The position numbers and the translations under genes are program-made. Shown piece by piece: positions 26,296 to 35,629 of a stretch of DNA of 64,000 nucleotides. Under the pieces are notes generated by a model. It was not told the origin of the DNA. It saw only the letters and a program-made list of their open reading frames with translations, and did no database searches. The stretch covers positions 69,529 through 133,528 of the forward strand of contig NZ_JBGQQU010000004.1 of the NCBI RefSeq assembly GCF_045528445.1, written 5' to 3'. How positions within the stretch are numbered: the stretch's first letter is position 1; the number at the start of each line of letters is the position of its first letter. The stretch comes from Desemzia sp045528445 (GTDB taxonomy: Bacteria > Bacillota > Bacilli > Lactobacillales > Carnobacteriaceae).

Positions 26296-26742
26296 TTAAC
26301 CTAGATTCGCATAAGAATCAGCAATCCACAAATCAAAGTCTTCTTGTTTTTCGTATTGCATCACATCATACATTTCAGGAGAGACAACTTGGAATTGCTT
26401 TTTAAAAACAGCTAAATCAAATTCTTCCATCTGTGTATCTCTTTTCACACGGCTGAAAATCTTCGTATAAGCTTTTCCGTCGTAACCCAGTTTTTTTCTT
26501 GGCGTTTTTAAGGGTACACCTTTTTCAGTCACACCCATAAATCGTGCGGCATAAAAAGCAGCTTCTTTAACGGCAAACACTCGGTCGCTTGTTGCTAGTT
26601 TGGTTAAGATGTATCTTGATTTTTGACAATCATATTTAGCCAATTCTTTTACGGCTTCCATTCTAGTTTCCCAACTATCTTTTGTGTTGGCTTTTATTTT
26701 TAATTCTTCTATATTGGCTGGTTCTTCTTTAATAATTTTCAT
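26296..26742 (-). CDS. HEAT-repeat-containing hypothetical protein
   Basis: 148 residues, soluble. The N-terminal half has two HEAT-like helical repeats (WETRMEAVKELAKYD, YILTKLATSDRVFAVKEAAFYAA) and the C-terminal half a charged region (KTPRKKLGYDGKAYTKIFSRVKR). HEAT repeats usually mediate protein contacts. No enzymatic motif seen. Monocistronic. Confidence 0.7.
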   Translation of the reverse strand: MKIIKEEPANIEELKIKANTKDSWETRMEAVKELAKYDCQKSRYILTKLATSDRVFAVKEAAFYAARFMGVTEKGVPLKTPRKKLGYDGKAYTKIFSRVKRDTQMEEFDLAVFKKQFQVVSPEMYDVMQYEKQEDFDLWIADSYANLG

Positions 26743-26863
26743 AGTAACGCTGCCTCTTTCTGTTTCTGGACTTAACGTTCATATTATAGCGTTCGATTTA
26801 CGATTACAAGGTTATTTGGATTAAAAAAGTGTTTGCTCATTTAAAACTTGACGTTTAAACGGC

Positions 26864-26915
26864 GAAAAAAGAGCTGCCATGAATTCGGTAGCAGTCCGAA
26901 TTCATATCAGCTCTT
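26864..26915 (-). terminator. Terminator of the ceo gene
   Basis: AAGAGCTG...ATGAATTCGG pairs with CCGAATTCAT...CAGCTCTT; the minus strand continues TTTTTTCGCC. Confidence 0.85.
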
Positions 26916-26921
26916 TAATAC

Positions 26922-27947
26922 TTAAATGGTTGCTGCAGGATTTTCTCTGTCTATAATTTCGATGATTGTATCTGTGGTAGATCTATTTTGAAACTCGTTA
27001 ATGTGTTCGTCCAAAATATGTCCTCGCTCAATAATCAGCGCATCTTCTAAAATGGTGTTAGAACGACTCTCAACTAAGTCATCAATATATTTAGCGGTTT
27101 CATTTGAAATCGCGTTTGAAGAAGAACGGTAAAAAATCGTTGGTGTATGATCGACAGCATAGTGAAGCACATGGTCGATTTCGTAAGTAGGACTGCTTAA
27201 AGTAGTAGGTATAGTGGTCTCGATGGCACCATGTTCATCACAGCTAACATCGATAATCATCGTACCTGGTTTGAGGTATTGTAAATCAGTTTGATACACA
27301 AGATGATCTTCACGGGCAGTATCCCAAAGAACAGCATTCACAATGACATCAAATTCAGTCATTTCTTTTCGGAACAAGCTTTCTTGACGGCGATTATAAA
27401 CGCGGACGTCAGCACCTAAACCAATCAAAATACGTTGAGCACCACGAGCCGTATTTCCGCGTCCGATAAGTGCTACTTTGGTATCATACGGCATAAGTCC
27501 GCTTAATTGATAGGCATGCATGACAGCTGCTTCGCCAGCCAGTTCATTATTGCGCCAGTAAGAATGTCTGTTGTCCTCATACATATCTTCCCAAGCATAC
27601 GCAGAGATTTTATTTGCGATGAGTAGATCGGTCACCTCTTTATTTTGTACCGCATGTACCCAACCAAAAATGGTTTGACCTGGCTGTAAATCTTCTAAAA
27701 AGTCAGCGTCTCCAATTTTTGGATCGCAAACGATATCTTGAGCCAACGCCGTTTCTCTCGAGACAATCTGACAACCTAAAGCGGTATATTCAGTATCTGA
27801 TATATTCAAAGCGCTTCCATAACCTTTTTCAAAAAAAAGTGCTTCTCGATGTTGCAGTTGTACAATATCTTTAGGCAGCAAGGCAATCCGTTTCTCCCCA
27901 GTTTTATGACTGTTGACGAATCCGATAGTACTCAGTTTTTGTAACAT
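26922..27947 (-). CDS. ceo: N5-(carboxyethyl)ornithine synthase
   Basis: 341 residues, alanine dehydrogenase/transhydrogenase-like fold. N-terminus GFVNSHKTGEKRIALLPKDI; NAD(P)-binding glycine motif VALIGRGNTARGAQRIL; IIDVSCDEHGAIETT; HYAVDHTPTIFYRSSS. This matches the lactococcal enzyme that condenses ornithine (or lysine) with pyruvate using NADPH. Alanine dehydrogenase is the main alternative, but length and the VDHTP region favour Ceo. Monocistronic. Confidence 0.85.
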   Translation of the reverse strand: MLQKLSTIGFVNSHKTGEKRIALLPKDIVQLQHREALFFEKGYGSALNISDTEYTALGCQIVSRETALAQDIVCDPKIGDADFLEDLQPGQTIFGWVHAVQNKEVTDLLIANKISAYAWEDMYEDNRHSYWRNNELAGEAAVMHAYQLSGLMPYDTKVALIGRGNTARGAQRILIGLGADVRVYNRRQESLFRKEMTEFDVIVNAVLWDTAREDHLVYQTDLQYLKPGTMIIDVSCDEHGAIETTIPTTLSSPTYEIDHVLHYAVDHTPTIFYRSSSNAISNETAKYIDDLVESRSNTILEDALIIERGHILDEHINEFQNRSTTDTIIEIIDRENPAATI

Positions 27948-28259
27948 ATCCCTGACCCCCTAATTTTAGTCATTATGTACTCCAAAAAAGCCTAACATAA
28001 TATCTTATTATCTCATGAACGAGGACAGGTTACAAATGAGAGAGAAACAATGAGACGATCACTTTTTGATATCGCTTAGTTGGGATAACATTCGTCCTTG
28101 GAGCATAGATAAGAAAAGCAACCATAAGATGATAATTCACATGGTTGCTAAAAATAGTTAGTTACCTTTGTTTAGTAAAAAAGTCGATGATACTTACCAA
28201 TAACATATATATGAAGTTAGGTGGTTGTAAATATGCGCAATTGTTGTCATCATACTAGC
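27948..28259. other. Intergenic with one hairpin
   Basis: No credible ORF. One dyad, AGCAACCAT / ATGGTTGCT at about 28117-28149, may be a weak terminator for the peptidase gene. The ceo promoter should lie at the left end. Confidence 0.5.
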
Positions 28260-29390
28260 CTATTTTAAATATTCTTTGATAATCGCTTTGTATTCTTCAA
28301 TCTTAGATAAATAATCTTCAATCGACACATACTCATCTAACTGGTGCGGCAGGGTGGTTACTCCAGGGCCATAAATCACCACATCAAATTGATTATCCGT
28401 TTGAGTAAAGGCAGCAGCATCTGTTACAGGAGAGATACCACCAGTTTTAGCATTTGTATGGGCTAAAACAGCTTTCGCTAAATCAGAATTTTTATCCGAT
28501 TCCACTGAATTCAAGTCATAGTCAATTTTCAACTCAAGGTCTACATTATTTTCTTGGTTCAGTTCATCCACGATTTCCTTCAACAATTCTTTCACTTTTG
28601 TATTATCGAATTCAGGAATGGTACGGATATTCCCTTGTACTGTTGTCGTAGCGGGAATACTGTTTACTTGATCTCCGCCATTAATAATGGTCACACTTGC
28701 TGCTACAGTCCCTAGTACATCATTACTATAATCATTAGTAACTTTATTAAATTCTTTATTGAAACGTTGGATAAATTTACTCATATTTGTAATGGAATTG
28801 ATTCCTTCATCTGGCATAGAACTATGAGAAGATTTACCGTGAGACACAATGGAATAGTTTAAAGAACCTTTATGGGTATAGGCTGCAACATCTACAGGTT
28901 CGCCAATTAATAAACCATCAAGATCGTCAGCATAGCCTTCTTCAGCTAATAAAGTAGAACCTAAAGCTCCGACTTCTTCGCCTACAGTAGCCATGAAACG
29001 AATCGTCCCATTAAAATCAGTCTCTTCATTTTTCAGTTCAATCATTGCGATGGCTAAAGCAGCTAATCCAGATTTCATATCCGTCGAACCGCGACCATAT
29101 AATTTGTCGCCATCAATCTGTCCCGAGAAGGGTGGGAATTTCCATTCGCTTTCCTCTCCAGGCGCTACTACATCTTCGTGCCCGCTGATTCCTAAAACCT
29201 TCCCTTCGCCATTAGAGTATTCGGCAACTAAGTTATGACGGGTTTCGTTATAAGCGACATGCTTCGATTTAATGCTGTTAGCGGTAAATAGTTTTTCTAG
29301 ATAATCAGCGACATCTTTTTCATTATCATTGACAGATTTAATTTTCACAATATCTTGTAGAATTTTAATACGTGCTTCTTTATTCATCAT
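28260..29390 (-). CDS. M20 peptidase, ArgE/DapE-type deacylase
   Basis: 376 residues. Metal sites: GISGHEDVV (His), LYGRGSTDMKSGLAALAIA (bridging Asp), ATVGEEVGALGS (Glu pair), LIGEPVDVAAYTHKGSL. The dimerisation/lid domain has SHGKSSHSSMPDEGINSI. These are standard for succinyl-diaminopimelate desuccinylase/acetylornithine deacetylase-like enzymes. The substrate cannot be fixed; in Lactobacillales such genes are often annotated dapE. Two adjacent ATGs (29390, 29387) share the AGGGGAC site. Confidence 0.85.
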   Translation of the reverse strand: MMNKEARIKILQDIVKIKSVNDNEKDVADYLEKLFTANSIKSKHVAYNETRHNLVAEYSNGEGKVLGISGHEDVVAPGEESEWKFPPFSGQIDGDKLYGRGSTDMKSGLAALAIAMIELKNEETDFNGTIRFMATVGEEVGALGSTLLAEEGYADDLDGLLIGEPVDVAAYTHKGSLNYSIVSHGKSSHSSMPDEGINSITNMSKFIQRFNKEFNKVTNDYSNDVLGTVAASVTIINGGDQVNSIPATTTVQGNIRTIPEFDNTKVKELLKEIVDELNQENNVDLELKIDYDLNSVESDKNSDLAKAVLAHTNAKTGGISPVTDAAAFTQTDNQFDVVIYGPGVTTLPHQLDEYVSIEDYLSKIEEYKAIIKEYLK

Positions 29391-29660
29391 ACATGTCCCC
29401 TTTCATCTGTCTTCATCATACAACTTCGCAATTAAATAAGACATTAAAAGGCGTCGATAGGGTCCATTGACTTTACCTAACCTAAAACACCTTTTAATCT
29501 GTCATCTAGATTTCAATGTTTCAGGGGATAGAGAATTAGTATATTTATATGACGGATTGCGAAATATAAACAGTAAACCTCTTTAACAAAGCAGTAATAT
29601 TGGGACAATTGAAAGCAGTTCTATATAATAAGACTAAAACAAACAAGAAAGGTGAGTATA

Positions 29661-30617
29661 ATGATGAAGCTCATGAAAAAAGTACCAGCAGGGACATTTC
29701 TTATTCCCATGCTGGTTAGCGCGTTTATCTATACTTTTTGGCCGAACTTATTCAATATAGGCGGTATTACGCAAGATTTCCTTGGGGGAAGCAGTATCAA
29801 CTTTATTATTGGGATGATCACTTTTTGTTCGGGAGTTGGGATAGATATTAAGAGTGTTTCAAAACTTCTAAAACATCATGGAGTTGTCTTATTAGTAAAA
29901 ATAATCCTAACGATTGCAGCGGGTTTACTTTATATGAACTTCTTTGGACAAGAAGGAATATTTGGAATTAGTGCTTTAGCTTTTGTTGTGGCTTTGAGCA
30001 GTATAAATCCAGCCCTCTATCTTTCACTGGTTAGTGACTATGGTGATGAGGTGGACAGAGGTGCTTTTGGGGTAGTTAGTTTATTTGCTATCCCTGCACT
30101 GCCTTTACTTGTTTACGCCGTTTCTGGAGGAGGAACAGTAAGTTGGATGCCGATCATCTCCACACTGATTCCGTTACTACTGGGAATTATTTTAGGGAAT
30201 CTTGATCATGATTCTAGAGTCTTTTTTGGTAGTGGGACAAGTATTTTAATACCGTTTCTTGGATGGAAAACCGGTCAAGGGATGAATTTGATTGATGCGT
30301 TTCAAGCTGGTTTATCTGGAATCTTACTGGTGGTTGTATTTTACATTTTGATGAGTCTGTTAGTAATAGCGGATAAAACACTTGCAAAAAGTGATGGGGT
30401 TTCTGCTATGTCTATGAATGCTGTAGCAGGTGTGTCTGCTGCATTCCCAGTGGTTATAGCTGCCGCAAATCCAGGCTTAGATGCCTATGTATCAGACGCA
30501 TCTGCACAAGTCTTGACCGCCTCAATTGTGATGGTCATTGTGACACCGGTAATCACTAAAAAAATCTATCAAAAAGTACATCTTAAGAAAAATTTATCAT
30601 TTTTTAGAGCTGTATAG
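29661..30617 (+). CDS. kdgT: 2-keto-3-deoxygluconate permease family transporter
   Basis: 318 residues, about ten membrane spans. N-terminal KKVPAGTFLIPMLVSAFIYTF and MITFCSGVGIDIKSV are typical of the KdgT family, as is AVAGVSAAFPVVIAAANP near the C-terminus. It probably imports 2-keto-3-deoxygluconate by proton symport; no KDG kinase or aldolase gene lies nearby, so the substrate is uncertain. ATG at 29661 chosen (AAAGG 9 nt upstream) over the GTG at 29652. Confidence 0.82.
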   Translation: MMKLMKKVPAGTFLIPMLVSAFIYTFWPNLFNIGGITQDFLGGSSINFIIGMITFCSGVGIDIKSVSKLLKHHGVVLLVKIILTIAAGLLYMNFFGQEGIFGISALAFVVALSSINPALYLSLVSDYGDEVDRGAFGVVSLFAIPALPLLVYAVSGGGTVSWMPIISTLIPLLLGIILGNLDHDSRVFFGSGTSILIPFLGWKTGQGMNLIDAFQAGLSGILLVVVFYILMSLLVIADKTLAKSDGVSAMSMNAVAGVSAAFPVVIAAANPGLDAYVSDASAQVLTASIVMVIVTPVITKKIYQKVHLKKNLSFFRAV

Positions 30618-30699
30618 AGATAAATAATAGGTTGAAACAATTAAAAAGTTATAGAATAAATACTGTTAAATGCGTTTCAAGAGTTTGATCACATGCCTA

Positions 30700-30752
30700 C
30701 AAATAGAACTTCCCTGTTGAGGAGCTTTTCCTCAGCAGAGAAGTTCTATTTG
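30700..30752. terminator. Terminator between convergent genes
   Basis: CAAATAGAACTTC pairs with GAAGTTCTATTTG, with a second pairing CTGTTGAGGA / TCCTCAGCAG inside. Confidence 0.75.
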
Positions 30753-30841
30753 TATTCAGTGGTCACAAAGATTTATGTCTTGTGCTCTATGCATAAAATT
30801 TTATCAGTTAGTTGTGACTCAAATATTGAAGAGCTTACAGT

Positions 30842-31282
30842 CTATTCAAAATCTTCGCTTAAGATCTCTATACGTTTTTCAAAACTAACTTCTTCATGGA
30901 TTTCGTGCAACATCCAGACATAACCGAATGGATCTAAAAAAATTCCGTTAGATATGCCCATGTTTTCCATTTTAGTGACACCTTGAATTTCTGTACAACC
31001 TTGTTCAATCGCTTTATGGTAGGTTTCATTAATATCGTTGACCATAACATTGAACCAAAACGATTGTGGCGCGCCTTCTTTAGGGGCCACCAATTGGTAT
31101 TCAGGATTTTCATCCAGCATGTGGAAACGAGTGCCAAAAATAGTGAAAACTGCCTCGTTAGAACCTGTCTTAAAATCCGTTACTTCTACACGCTCAACCG
31201 CAAAAATCTTTTCATATAATTCAATCGCCTTGAGACTATCTTTCACCACAAAATCAAATTCAACAGCTTCCATTGTATTCAT
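30842..31282 (-). CDS. VOC-superfamily (PhnB/glyoxalase-like) protein
   Basis: 146 residues with two beta-alpha-beta-beta-beta units: AVEFDFVVKDSLKAIELYEKIF, FTIFGTRFHMLDENPEY, SFWFNVMVNDINETYHKAI, and the closing ISNGIFLDPFGYVWMLHE with a conserved Asp-Pro-Phe-Gly and terminal His/Glu. PhnB-like proteins of this type mostly have unknown substrates. Confidence 0.78.
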   Translation of the reverse strand: MNTMEAVEFDFVVKDSLKAIELYEKIFAVERVEVTDFKTGSNEAVFTIFGTRFHMLDENPEYQLVAPKEGAPQSFWFNVMVNDINETYHKAIEQGCTEIQGVTKMENMGISNGIFLDPFGYVWMLHEIHEEVSFEKRIEILSEDFE

Positions 31283-31481
31283 CCTCGCTTTTTATTTTTA
31301 GTATAACAGAAGCCCCCTAAGAGTTGCTAATCATACTTCGAGAAGAGAGTTGTTCTAAAAATCCACAGACTAAAAAAGCCGGTAGTTCGAATTTGACAGA
31401 GTATCCAGTGTGACGTATGATAGTTATTGAAAAGGACACCTTTTAGTGTCGTATAATGATAGACGTAGTGAGGAGAGGATG

Positions 31482-32225
31482 ATGTTGACCGAAAAAGCTG
31501 CAGAGAGAAGTGTCTTTGAAGCTGTTTCTGATGCTAACAGACGGAAGTTGCTTCGCATCTTGGCAGATGCTGATGAGTTGCCGCTTTACGACTTAACGGC
31601 TCAATTTGAGATAGGACGCACAGCTATTTCTAAACATTTGAATATTCTAAAAGAAGCTGATCTGGTTACTAGCAGAAAAGTAGGTAGAGAAACTAGGTAT
31701 CGGTTAAATGCTTCACCCTTAAAAGAAATTAAAGATTGGGTATCTTTCTACGAAGATTTTTGGAAAGAAAGAATCAGTAAATTAAATCAATTATTGGAGG
31801 AACAAAAAATGACAGCAGATGTAACGTTAGATTTTCAATTAACTAGTCCAATCGAAGTAGTCTGGAGCGCCTTAACCAATTCGGATATGCTTGCCCAATG
31901 GATCTGGGACAATAATTTTAAACCTGTTGAAGGACAAGAGTTTCAATTTCGTTCAGAACCGAATGAGTATTGGGATGGCATTGTAAATGGAGAAGTTATT
32001 GAAGTAAACGAGCCTCATAAATTATCTTATACTTGGGCAAGTGCTGGCGAAACAACCACTGTTACATGGACATTGACAGCGAATGAGGAAGGAACAGCTC
32101 TTCACTTTGAACAAACGGGCTTCAGTGAAGAAACAAAAGCTGCTAAAGGGGCTATCGAAGGGGCTAAATACAGCTGGATGGAATTCGGCAAGAAATTAAC
32201 AGTGCTATTGGAATCAACAAAATAA
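31482..32225 (+). CDS. ArsR-type regulator fused to an AHSA1/SRPBCC domain
   Basis: 247 residues. Residues 1-90 form an ArsR winged helix (VFEAVSDANRRKLLRILADA, AISKHLNILKEADLVTSRKV, GRETRYRLNASPLKEI). Residues from about 110 form an SRPBCC/AHSA1 domain (FQLTSPIEVVWSALTNSDML, LSYTWASAGETTTVTWTL, GAKYSWMEFGKKLTVLL). ATG 31482 has GAGGAG 6 nt upstream (an adjacent ATG at 31479 is too close). At the domain boundary an internal ATG at 31809 is preceded by GGAGG, so the SRPBCC part may also be made alone. Probably senses a hydrophobic ligand. Confidence 0.85.
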   Translation: MLTEKAAERSVFEAVSDANRRKLLRILADADELPLYDLTAQFEIGRTAISKHLNILKEADLVTSRKVGRETRYRLNASPLKEIKDWVSFYEDFWKERISKLNQLLEEQKMTADVTLDFQLTSPIEVVWSALTNSDMLAQWIWDNNFKPVEGQEFQFRSEPNEYWDGIVNGEVIEVNEPHKLSYTWASAGETTTVTWTLTANEEGTALHFEQTGFSEETKAAKGAIEGAKYSWMEFGKKLTVLLESTK

Positions 32226-32233
32226 CTTGACTC

Positions 32234-32278
32234 AAAAACAGAAGATTTTTTCTTAAACCGGAAAGACTTCTGTTTTTC
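32234..32278 (+). terminator. Terminator
   Basis: AAAAACAGAAG pairs with CTTCTGTTTTT. The DUF1801 gene begins right after it. Confidence 0.75.
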
Positions 32279-32293
32279 TCATTTGGAGGGAAA

Positions 32294-32665
32294 ATGATGG
32301 AAAAGTTTGAAGAATTTTTAACGGGAATCGATCATCCAGATCACCGGGAACGCACACAAGAAATACTGCAGCGGGTATCCGAGCAGTATCCACAATTAGC
32401 GACTGTCATCAAGTGGAATCAACCGATGTTTACGGATCATGGTACGTTTATTATCGGCTTTAGTGTGTCCAAGCAACATTTGGCAGTGTCTCCTGAAAAT
32501 GCAGGAATCACCCACTGCGAGGAAGCCATCAAGCAAGCCGGCTATGACTATACAAAAGGAATAGTGCGTATCCCATGGAACAAGCCAATGGATTACTCAT
32601 TACTGGAGAAGATGATTGAGTTCAATATGATGGATAAGGCGAACTATACTAAATTTTGGCGATAG
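32294..32665 (+). CDS. DUF1801 family protein (YdhG-like)
   Basis: 123 residues. The signature ATVIKWNQPMFTDHGTFIIGF, HLAVSPENAGI, and GIVRIPWNKPMDYSLLEKMI match DUF1801/YdhG small proteins, sometimes annotated as iron chaperones after a Bacillus homologue. GGAGGG lies upstream of the paired ATGs. Often found near AHSA1 proteins, as here. Confidence 0.8.
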   Translation: MMEKFEEFLTGIDHPDHRERTQEILQRVSEQYPQLATVIKWNQPMFTDHGTFIIGFSVSKQHLAVSPENAGITHCEEAIKQAGYDYTKGIVRIPWNKPMDYSLLEKMIEFNMMDKANYTKFWR

Positions 32666-32674
32666 TACAAAAAA

Positions 32675-32717
32675 ATAGCCCTCTAGCTACCAAAATAAAT
32701 GGTTATATAGAGGGCTG
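32675..32717. terminator. Terminator between convergent genes
   Basis: AGCCCTCTA pairs with TAGAGGGCT, with A- and T-rich flanks. Confidence 0.8.
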
Positions 32718-32744
32718 ATTTATTAAGTTAATAGTAAATTCAAA

Positions 32745-33512
32745 TTAAAACGCAGCTGTCCAGCCGCCATCTGCTGTAATAATCGTACCATTTACAAATT
32801 TAGATTCTTCAGTACCCAAGAAAAGTGCTACGGCTTCAATATCTTCCGGTTTTCCGACGCTAGGAATGACACCTTGAACAACTTTAGTTCTTGCTGCACC
32901 AAATTCACTGACATTCGTCATACTGTTTCCAATATTAGTAGCTACAGCACCTGGTGCGATACCGTTCACGCGGATGTTGCTTTGTGCATACATGTAAGCT
33001 GAATTTTTGGTTAACGCTACAACAGCATGTTTTGAAGCCCCATAAGCTACGCCAGCATGAGCACCGTTCAACCCGCCTGTAGAAATGACGTTGATGATAT
33101 TTCCTTGTTTATCATTTTCCAACCAGTAATTGATTGATTTACGCATAGAGCGCATGACACCTTTAGTATTTACATCGAAGATACGATCCCATTTTTCATC
33201 CGTAATTTCGCCTACTGATTCAAATCCATCCATAATTCCAGCGTTGTTGACTAAGATATCCAACGTTCCGTATTCTGTGATAGCTGTATCAATCATATTT
33301 TCAATATCAGTTGCTTCAGACATGTCTGCTCGAACAGCAATTGCATCGCCACCGTTAGAAACAATGTCTTTAGTGACAGATTCTAATTCTTCAAAGTTAA
33401 AGTCGGTCAAGACAACTTTTGCACCTTCTCCAGCATACAATTCTGCAATCGATTTTCCCATTCCAGATGCAACTCCGGTAACTAGTGCGACTTTCCCTTC
33501 AAGTTTTCCCAT
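32745..33512 (-). CDS. SDR-family oxidoreductase
   Basis: 255 residues, classical short-chain dehydrogenase. Cofactor motif TGVASGMGKSIAELYAGEGA, NNAG motif LVNNAGIMDGF, catalytic Ser (ISTGGLNG) and YGASKHAVVALTK (Tyr-x-x-x-Lys), and the IAPGAVAT loop. Asp in VVLTDFNFEE after the second strand favours NAD(H). Substrate unknown; closest in style to glucose-1-dehydrogenase or 3-oxoacyl-ACP-reductase-like enzymes. AGGAGG precedes the start. Confidence 0.85.
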   Translation of the reverse strand: MGKLEGKVALVTGVASGMGKSIAELYAGEGAKVVLTDFNFEELESVTKDIVSNGGDAIAVRADMSEATDIENMIDTAITEYGTLDILVNNAGIMDGFESVGEITDEKWDRIFDVNTKGVMRSMRKSINYWLENDKQGNIINVISTGGLNGAHAGVAYGASKHAVVALTKNSAYMYAQSNIRVNGIAPGAVATNIGNSMTNVSEFGAARTKVVQGVIPSVGKPEDIEAVALFLGTEESKFVNGTIITADGGWTAAF

Positions 33513-33667
33513 TATATATCCTCCTCAGCTATGTAAATCGTTTTCTTTTCGCGAAGTAGTATACCGCTATTTAGATTTTATTACTATGATTTTTTTGTGA
33601 CTTTATCCTATTTTACTGCTATTAAAGCTAAGTGAGTATGCTCAAATGGAAAATAATAATTTTTTTG

Positions 33668-33703
33668 TTGACGTGAAGGGTGAAAAAAAGTAATATTTAA
33701 AAG
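33668..33703 (+). promoter_or_regulatory. pyrG promoter and start site
   Basis: TTGACG (33668-33673), a 17-bp spacer and TAATAT (33691-33696) place the start at GGGCTCCC from 33703, seven bases on. A pppGGGC start is the requirement for CTP-sensitive reiteration at Gram-positive pyrG. Confidence 0.85.
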
Positions 33704-33780
33704 GGCTCCCAATAAACAGGTGAGCACAATAAAATAAACAAATCCCCCCGTTCTGAAAGGAATGGGGATTTTTTTGTTTT
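33703..33780 (+). promoter_or_regulatory. pyrG leader: CTP-sensitive G-reiteration attenuator
   Basis: The transcript begins GGGCTCCC; the leader contains a terminator with CCCCCC (33744-33749) in the left arm and GGGGATTTTTTT on the right. In the Bacillus subtilis model, low CTP makes RNA polymerase stutter and add extra G at the 5' end; the poly-G then pairs with the C-rich arm and prevents termination. Both halves of that mechanism are present here. Confidence 0.85.
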
Positions 33781-33813
33781 ATTGCCCTCGACATCGAAAT
33801 AGGGGGATTTATC

Positions 33814-35409
33814 ATGACAAAATATTTATTTGTTACAGGAGGCGTAGTGTCTTCAATCGGGAAAGGTATTGTAGCAGCATCGCTAGGAAAATTATTAAAA
33901 GAGCGCGGATTAAAGGTGACGATCCAAAAATTTGATCCGTATATCAATGTAGATCCTGGAACAATGAGTCCTTATCAACATGGAGAAGTTTTTGTGACGG
34001 ATGACGGTACGGAAACAGATTTGGATCTAGGGCATTATGAGCGGTTTATTGACATTCGCTTGAACCAATACTCCAATTTGACGACAGGTAAAATTTATTC
34101 CAATGTTATCCAAAAGGAGCGCAAAGGGGACTATTTGGGCGCAACAGTCCAAGTGATTCCTCACATCACCAATGAAATCAAAAACAAAATCGTCCGCGCC
34201 GGTGAATCCACTGATTCAGATATCGTGATTACTGAGGTCGGCGGAACAGTAGGAGATATTGAATCTCTTCCATTTTTAGAAGCGTTACGTCAAATGAGAA
34301 AAGATGCCGGAAGTGAGAATGTTCTTTATATCCATGTAACACTGGTCCCTTATTTGAAAGCTGCTGAAGAATTGAAAACAAAGCCTACTCAACACAGTGT
34401 GAAAGAACTGCGCAGCTTAGGAATCCAACCAAACCTGTTAGTGGTTCGAACAGAGACCGAATTACCTGACTCCGTAAAAACTAAACTCGCCAACTTTTGT
34501 GATGTGGAAAAAGAAGCCATTATCGAAAACCAAGATGTAACGTCAATCTATGAAATCCCTCTATTGTTAAAAGAACAAAAAATGGACGACATCATTTTGG
34601 ACAAATTGAATATCCAAGCTCCACAACCCGATATGACAAGTTGGAAAGAGCTGGTCACTAAGACCCAACAGCTTCAAAAAACAGTCCGGATCGCCTTGGT
34701 CGGAAAATATGTCGCACTGCCAGATGCTTATCTGTCAGTCGTTGAAGCCTTGAAACATGCTGGTTACCAAGTGAATCGGAAAGTAGACATTGACTGGATC
34801 AATTCGGAAGAGGTTACTGCGGAAAATGTGGCTGATATTTTGAAAGATGCTGACGGGATACTGGTTCCGGGCGGATTTGGGAGTCGCGGATTGGACGGTA
34901 AAATGTTTGCTATCCAATATGCACGGGAAAATAAAGTGCCATTTTTAGGTATTTGTTTGGGAATGCAACTGGCGTGTATTGAATTTGCACGGAACGTGGT
35001 TGGCTTGAAAGAGGCTGATTCTACGGAAACACATCCAGAAACTAAACATCCAATAATCAGTTTAATGGCTGACCAAGATGAGCTGGGAGATTTAGGCGGT
35101 ACGCAGCGATTGGGATTGTATCCATGTGAGCTTGAAGAAGACTCTTTGGCACGTTCGTTGTATCAAAAAGAATCTATTGATGAACGTCACCGTCACCGCT
35201 ATGAATTCAATAATGCTTATCGCGAAAGTTTAGAGAAACATGGCATAGTCTTTTCAGGATTATCACCTGATAAACGCTTGGTCGAAGTGATAGAATTGAA
35301 AGATCATCCTTATTTTATTGCCAGCCAATACCATCCTGAGTTTCTTTCACGGCCAAACGCACCGCATCCGTTGTTTGCAGGATTGCTTAGAGCTGCCGTA
35401 AAAAAATAA
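33814..35409 (+). CDS. pyrG: CTP synthase
   Basis: 531 residues. N-terminal amidoligase domain: KYLFVTGGVVSSIGKGI, QKFDPYINVDPGTMSP, EVGGTVGDIES. C-terminal glutaminase: PGGFGSRG, nucleophile Cys in GICLGMQLACIEF, HRHRYEFN, His and Glu in SQYHPEF. It converts UTP to CTP using glutamine and ATP. Expression is governed by the leader at 33703-33780. Monocistronic. Confidence 0.97.
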   Translation: MTKYLFVTGGVVSSIGKGIVAASLGKLLKERGLKVTIQKFDPYINVDPGTMSPYQHGEVFVTDDGTETDLDLGHYERFIDIRLNQYSNLTTGKIYSNVIQKERKGDYLGATVQVIPHITNEIKNKIVRAGESTDSDIVITEVGGTVGDIESLPFLEALRQMRKDAGSENVLYIHVTLVPYLKAAEELKTKPTQHSVKELRSLGIQPNLLVVRTETELPDSVKTKLANFCDVEKEAIIENQDVTSIYEIPLLLKEQKMDDIILDKLNIQAPQPDMTSWKELVTKTQQLQKTVRIALVGKYVALPDAYLSVVEALKHAGYQVNRKVDIDWINSEEVTAENVADILKDADGILVPGGFGSRGLDGKMFAIQYARENKVPFLGICLGMQLACIEFARNVVGLKEADSTETHPETKHPIISLMADQDELGDLGGTQRLGLYPCELEEDSLARSLYQKESIDERHRHRYEFNNAYRESLEKHGIVFSGLSPDKRLVEVIELKDHPYFIASQYHPEFLSRPNAPHPLFAGLLRAAVKK

Positions 35410-35583
35410 AAAGCTGTAATATGTGAAAGTTCCATTAAGTAAAGTTGCTAGGATTTCTAAAATCAATCATTAAAAATAAAGTCATTCTCTCATGAGAATA
35501 GGAGATTGGCTTTATTTTGGTTGAACTGCACATTGCGTATTGACGAAATTTATTTACTATGATAAAGTAAGTGGATAAACTGA

Positions 35584-35606
35584 TGGAACGAAACAATTAC
35601 GATTTA
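35584..35606 (+). promoter_or_regulatory. Possible Zur operator upstream of rpsN
   Basis: ATTACGATTTA at 35596-35606 equals one half of the Bacillus Zur box (TAAATCGTAAT-N-ATTACGATTTA); the other half is weak (about 6 of 11 matches). Alternative S14 genes are classic Zur targets, so zinc-starvation induction is plausible. Confidence 0.5.
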
Positions 35607-35629
35607 ACACAAGAAAAGAGGATAAAATA

